Shown piece after piece: positions 61,301-64,000 of a stretch of DNA of 64,000 bases (the stretch's first letter is position 1; every line of letters begins with the position of its first letter). The notes under the pieces were generated by a model that was not told where the DNA came from, did no database searches, and saw only the letters and a list, made by a program, of their open reading frames with translations. The position numbers and the translations under genes are program-made. Origin of the DNA: Bdellovibrionales bacterium (GTDB taxonomy: Bacteria > Bdellovibrionota > Bdellovibrionia > Bdellovibrionales > Bdellovibrionaceae); assembly GCA_018266295.1 (NCBI GenBank), contig JAFEAQ010000019.1:62001-126000 (forward strand). Reading direction: 5' to 3'.

Positions 61301-62553
61301 GCGACATCTTGGTAGGCAAAGTAACTACCGGCGTTCTTTTGAATGAAGACGGTAGCCAAAAATTGTTGAATAAAGGTCAAAACCTCACTGAGGCGGACCT
61401 TGAAACTATTCCATTTGAGCTCCTGAGCTATATCCCTCTTGAGCAAGATCTTGAGTTCCAAGTAAACAAGATCATCGATGGCGCTCGTAACCAATTGGAT
61501 GCTGTTAAGTTGGTATTCAATGAGAAGATTGAACGTCTCCGTAAAGGTGACGAGCTTCCTCCAGGCGTTATCAAAATGGTTAAAGTCTACGTTGCGATTA
61601 AACGTAAGCTTCAAGTCGGTGATAAGTTCGCCGGCCGCCACGGTAATAAGGGTGTTGTCTCTAAAGTATTGCCTTTGGAAGACATGCCTTACTTGGCAGA
61701 TGGTACTCCAGTAGACATGGTTTTGAATCCACTGGGCGTTCCTTCGCGTATGAATATCGGACAGATCTTGGAAGTTCACTTGGGTTGGGCTGCTCGTAAC
61801 TTGGGTACTCAGCTTTCAGCGTACATCCAAAACTTCAAGTCTGATGAAGCACGTAAAGCAATGAAAGACGTTTTCGATGATTCTGATATCTCTGCGAAAA
61901 TTGACAAAGCAGACGACGATTCATTGAAACAAATGCTCGTGAAAATGAAAGACGGTGTGCACGTTGGTACGCCTGTATTTGATGGTGCTCGCGAAAAAGA
62001 TGTGAAGGGCTTGTTGGCAAAAGCAGCTCTTCCTGAGCGCGCACAAGCTATCCTCTTTGACGGTCGTTCTGGTGAGCCATTCACGAACCCTGTTACAGTG
62101 GGCATCATGTACATGCTGAAACTGCATCACTTGGTTGAAGAAAAGATCCATGCTCGTTCAATTGGACCTTATTCACTCGTTTCCCAACAACCTCTGGGCG
62201 GTAAAGCACAGTTCGGTGGTCAGCGTCTCGGGGAGATGGAGGTTTGGGCGATCGAAGCATACGGTGCCGCTTATTCATTGCAAGAGTTCCTCACTGTTAA
62301 GTCCGATGACGTAGCAGGAAGAACACGCATGTATGAAAGCATCGTGAAGGGTGAAAACATCCTCGAACCAGGCTTGCCTGAGTCGTTCAACGTATTGGTG
62401 AAAGAGCTTCAATCTCTTGCATTGAATGTTGAGTTGATGGAGTCCGACATCTTGAGAGATCAAGACGAAGATTCTGAAGAGGGTGAAATTGAAGAGGTGA
62501 TTGCAGCTCCAGCTATTCCGACTCCGGAAGAGCCGGGCAGTAATCAACACTAG
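58339..62553 (+). CDS. rpoB: RNA polymerase subunit beta
   Basis: 1404 aa, within the usual size range. The rifampicin region is normal: [68 protein letters not shown]. Other conserved blocks include [24 protein letters not shown] and [31 protein letters not shown]. The last 40 residues are Glu/Asp-rich ([19 protein letters not shown]). A 40-base gap separates it from rpoC. Confidence 0.98.
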   Translation: MDKTPITASNLRIRKSFAQNKQVIDIPNLIELQKSSYEAFLQKDTDPDRRGEAGLNGVFKSVFPISDFNNTASLEFVSYTLEPAKYDVDECRQRGMTFAAPIKVTLRLIVFDVDEETEARSIRDVKEQEVYLGEIPLMTANGSFIINGTERVVVSQLHRSPGVFFDHDGGKNATSGKLIYSARVIPYRGSWLDAEFDQKDLIHVRIDRRRKFPVTILLKALGYNTEKLLEYFYDLDEVYVKSGKLYRKLDIERMSGQRAIADIVDPKTGEALVKAGRRITRAVVKKIKDINLTEVEVNPEDLDGKVLAKPLIDESTGEIIADANAELSASLIKKAIALGIDRFFMIFFDGLTVGPYLRNTLLVDKVNNKDESLIEIYKRLRPGEPPTLEAATTFFHRLFFDPETYDLSEVGRIKINHKFGISMEECPPEFRTLTHKDILSTIKTLIDLKNGRGVIDDIDHLGNRRVRSVGELLENQYRIGLVRMERAIRERMSLQDVETMMPHDLVNAKPVNAVVKEFFGSSQLSQFMDQTNPLSEITHKRRLSALGPGGLTRDRAGFEVRDVHPTHYGRICPIETPEGPNIGLISSLATYARINNYGFIETPYRKVESGKISSSINYLSALEEAGHYIAPAARDEAGHKEIQTPTTITRRDGEYEIVDKEKVGLMDVSPSQLVSIAASLIPFLEHDDANRALMGSNMQRQAVPLLRSRAPLVGTGVERLVARDSGTSVVALNDGIVEEVDASRIVIRRFAKGGELGANVDIYNLTKYQRTNTNTCFNQKPIVKVGDRISKSDIVADGPATELGELALGQNILVAFTPWMGYNFEDSILISERLLKEDVYTSIHIEEFECVARDTKLGKEEITRDIANVGEEALKDLDTSGIIRIGAEVRPGYILVGKVTPKGETQLSPEEKLLRAIFGEKAGDVRDTSLRAPSGVYGTVIDAQVYSREGADRDERLSSIIEEKKRKLEKDLAVEQNVIKNNAISKLRDILVGKVTTGVLLNEDGSQKLLNKGQNLTEADLETIPFELLSYIPLEQDLEFQVNKIIDGARNQLDAVKLVFNEKIERLRKGDELPPGVIKMVKVYVAIKRKLQVGDKFAGRHGNKGVVSKVLPLEDMPYLADGTPVDMVLNPLGVPSRMNIGQILEVHLGWAARNLGTQLSAYIQNFKSDEARKAMKDVFDDSDISAKIDKADDDSLKQMLVKMKDGVHVGTPVFDGAREKDVKGLLAKAALPERAQAILFDGRSGEPFTNPVTVGIMYMLKLHHLVEEKIHARSIGPYSLVSQQPLGGKAQFGGQRLGEMEVWAIEAYGAAYSLQEFLTVKSDDVAGRTRMYESIVKGENILEPGLPESFNVLVKELQSLALNVELMESDILRDQDEDSEEGEIEEVIAAPAIPTPEEPGSNQH

Positions 62554-62590
62554 GAATTAATTTAATAACAACAAGAAAATGTAGGGGTGA

Positions 62591-64000
<1,410 letters not shown>

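Overview
The window is bacterial chromosome, densely coded on both strands with no rRNA, phage, insertion sequence or CRISPR array. It ends in the conserved block tRNA-Thr/Tyr/Gly/Thr - tuf - tRNA-Trp - secE - nusG - rplKAJL - rpoBC, the gene order of the Escherichia coli tufB and rpoBC regions. Many small signal-peptide and lipoprotein genes, several secreted peptidases, a short flagellin, a histone-H1-like Lys/Ala protein, sigma-54 activators, an archaeal/eukaryotic-type prolyl-tRNA synthetase and good Shine-Dalgarno (SD) sites suggest a Gram-negative, motile, Bdellovibrio-like predator (Bdellovibrionota). That assignment is inference; an rpoB or EF-Tu alignment would settle it.

Layout. 1-5.5 kb: end of a beta-propeller protein, cydAB terminal oxidase, a membrane hydrolase, an alkyltransferase, and an Rrf2 regulator divergent from a nitroreductase with two palindromes between them. 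5.6-20 kb: a repeat-rich secreted protein, a trypsin-like lipoprotein, a fatty-acid desaturase, a beta-barrel, recO, a Xer recombinase, a single-component sigma-54 activator, small exported proteins, a diheme cytochrome, LysR and TPR/winged-helix regulators, and a histone-like protein whose start site lies under a nested hairpin. 20-25.5 kb: a lipoprotein, a Tat-exported 14-repeat RCC1 protein, flagellin, then about 800 bases without a gene that hold a strand-specific GGA-rich segment (candidate CsrA-binding RNA) and a cluster of four perfect hairpins. 25.5-32.5 kb: clpB and a MarR-controlled TolC-EmrA-EmrB-type efflux operon.

32.5-52.8 kb: a guanine-type purine riboswitch before a DUF3465 gene, a chemoreceptor with a near-perfect FliA promoter, an exported protein, a ribE-ribB-ribH-ntrY-ntrX-proS operon (lumazine synthase has a basic tail; NtrX has lost its ATPase and sigma-54 motifs), a papain-like protease, an SDR, a Tat-exported PhoD-like phosphatase, a zinc metalloprotease, arfB, an enoyl-CoA hydratase, a 35-residue membrane peptide, pyrF and rlmB. 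52.8-64 kb: translation and transcription genes, with an L10 leader, an attenuator-like hairpin and a separate rpoB promoter. rpoC starts at TTG and runs off the window.

The most promising undescribed elements are the GGA-rich RNA next to flagellin, the purine riboswitch before a DUF3465 gene, the hairpin leader of the histone-like gene, and the inactive-looking NtrX.
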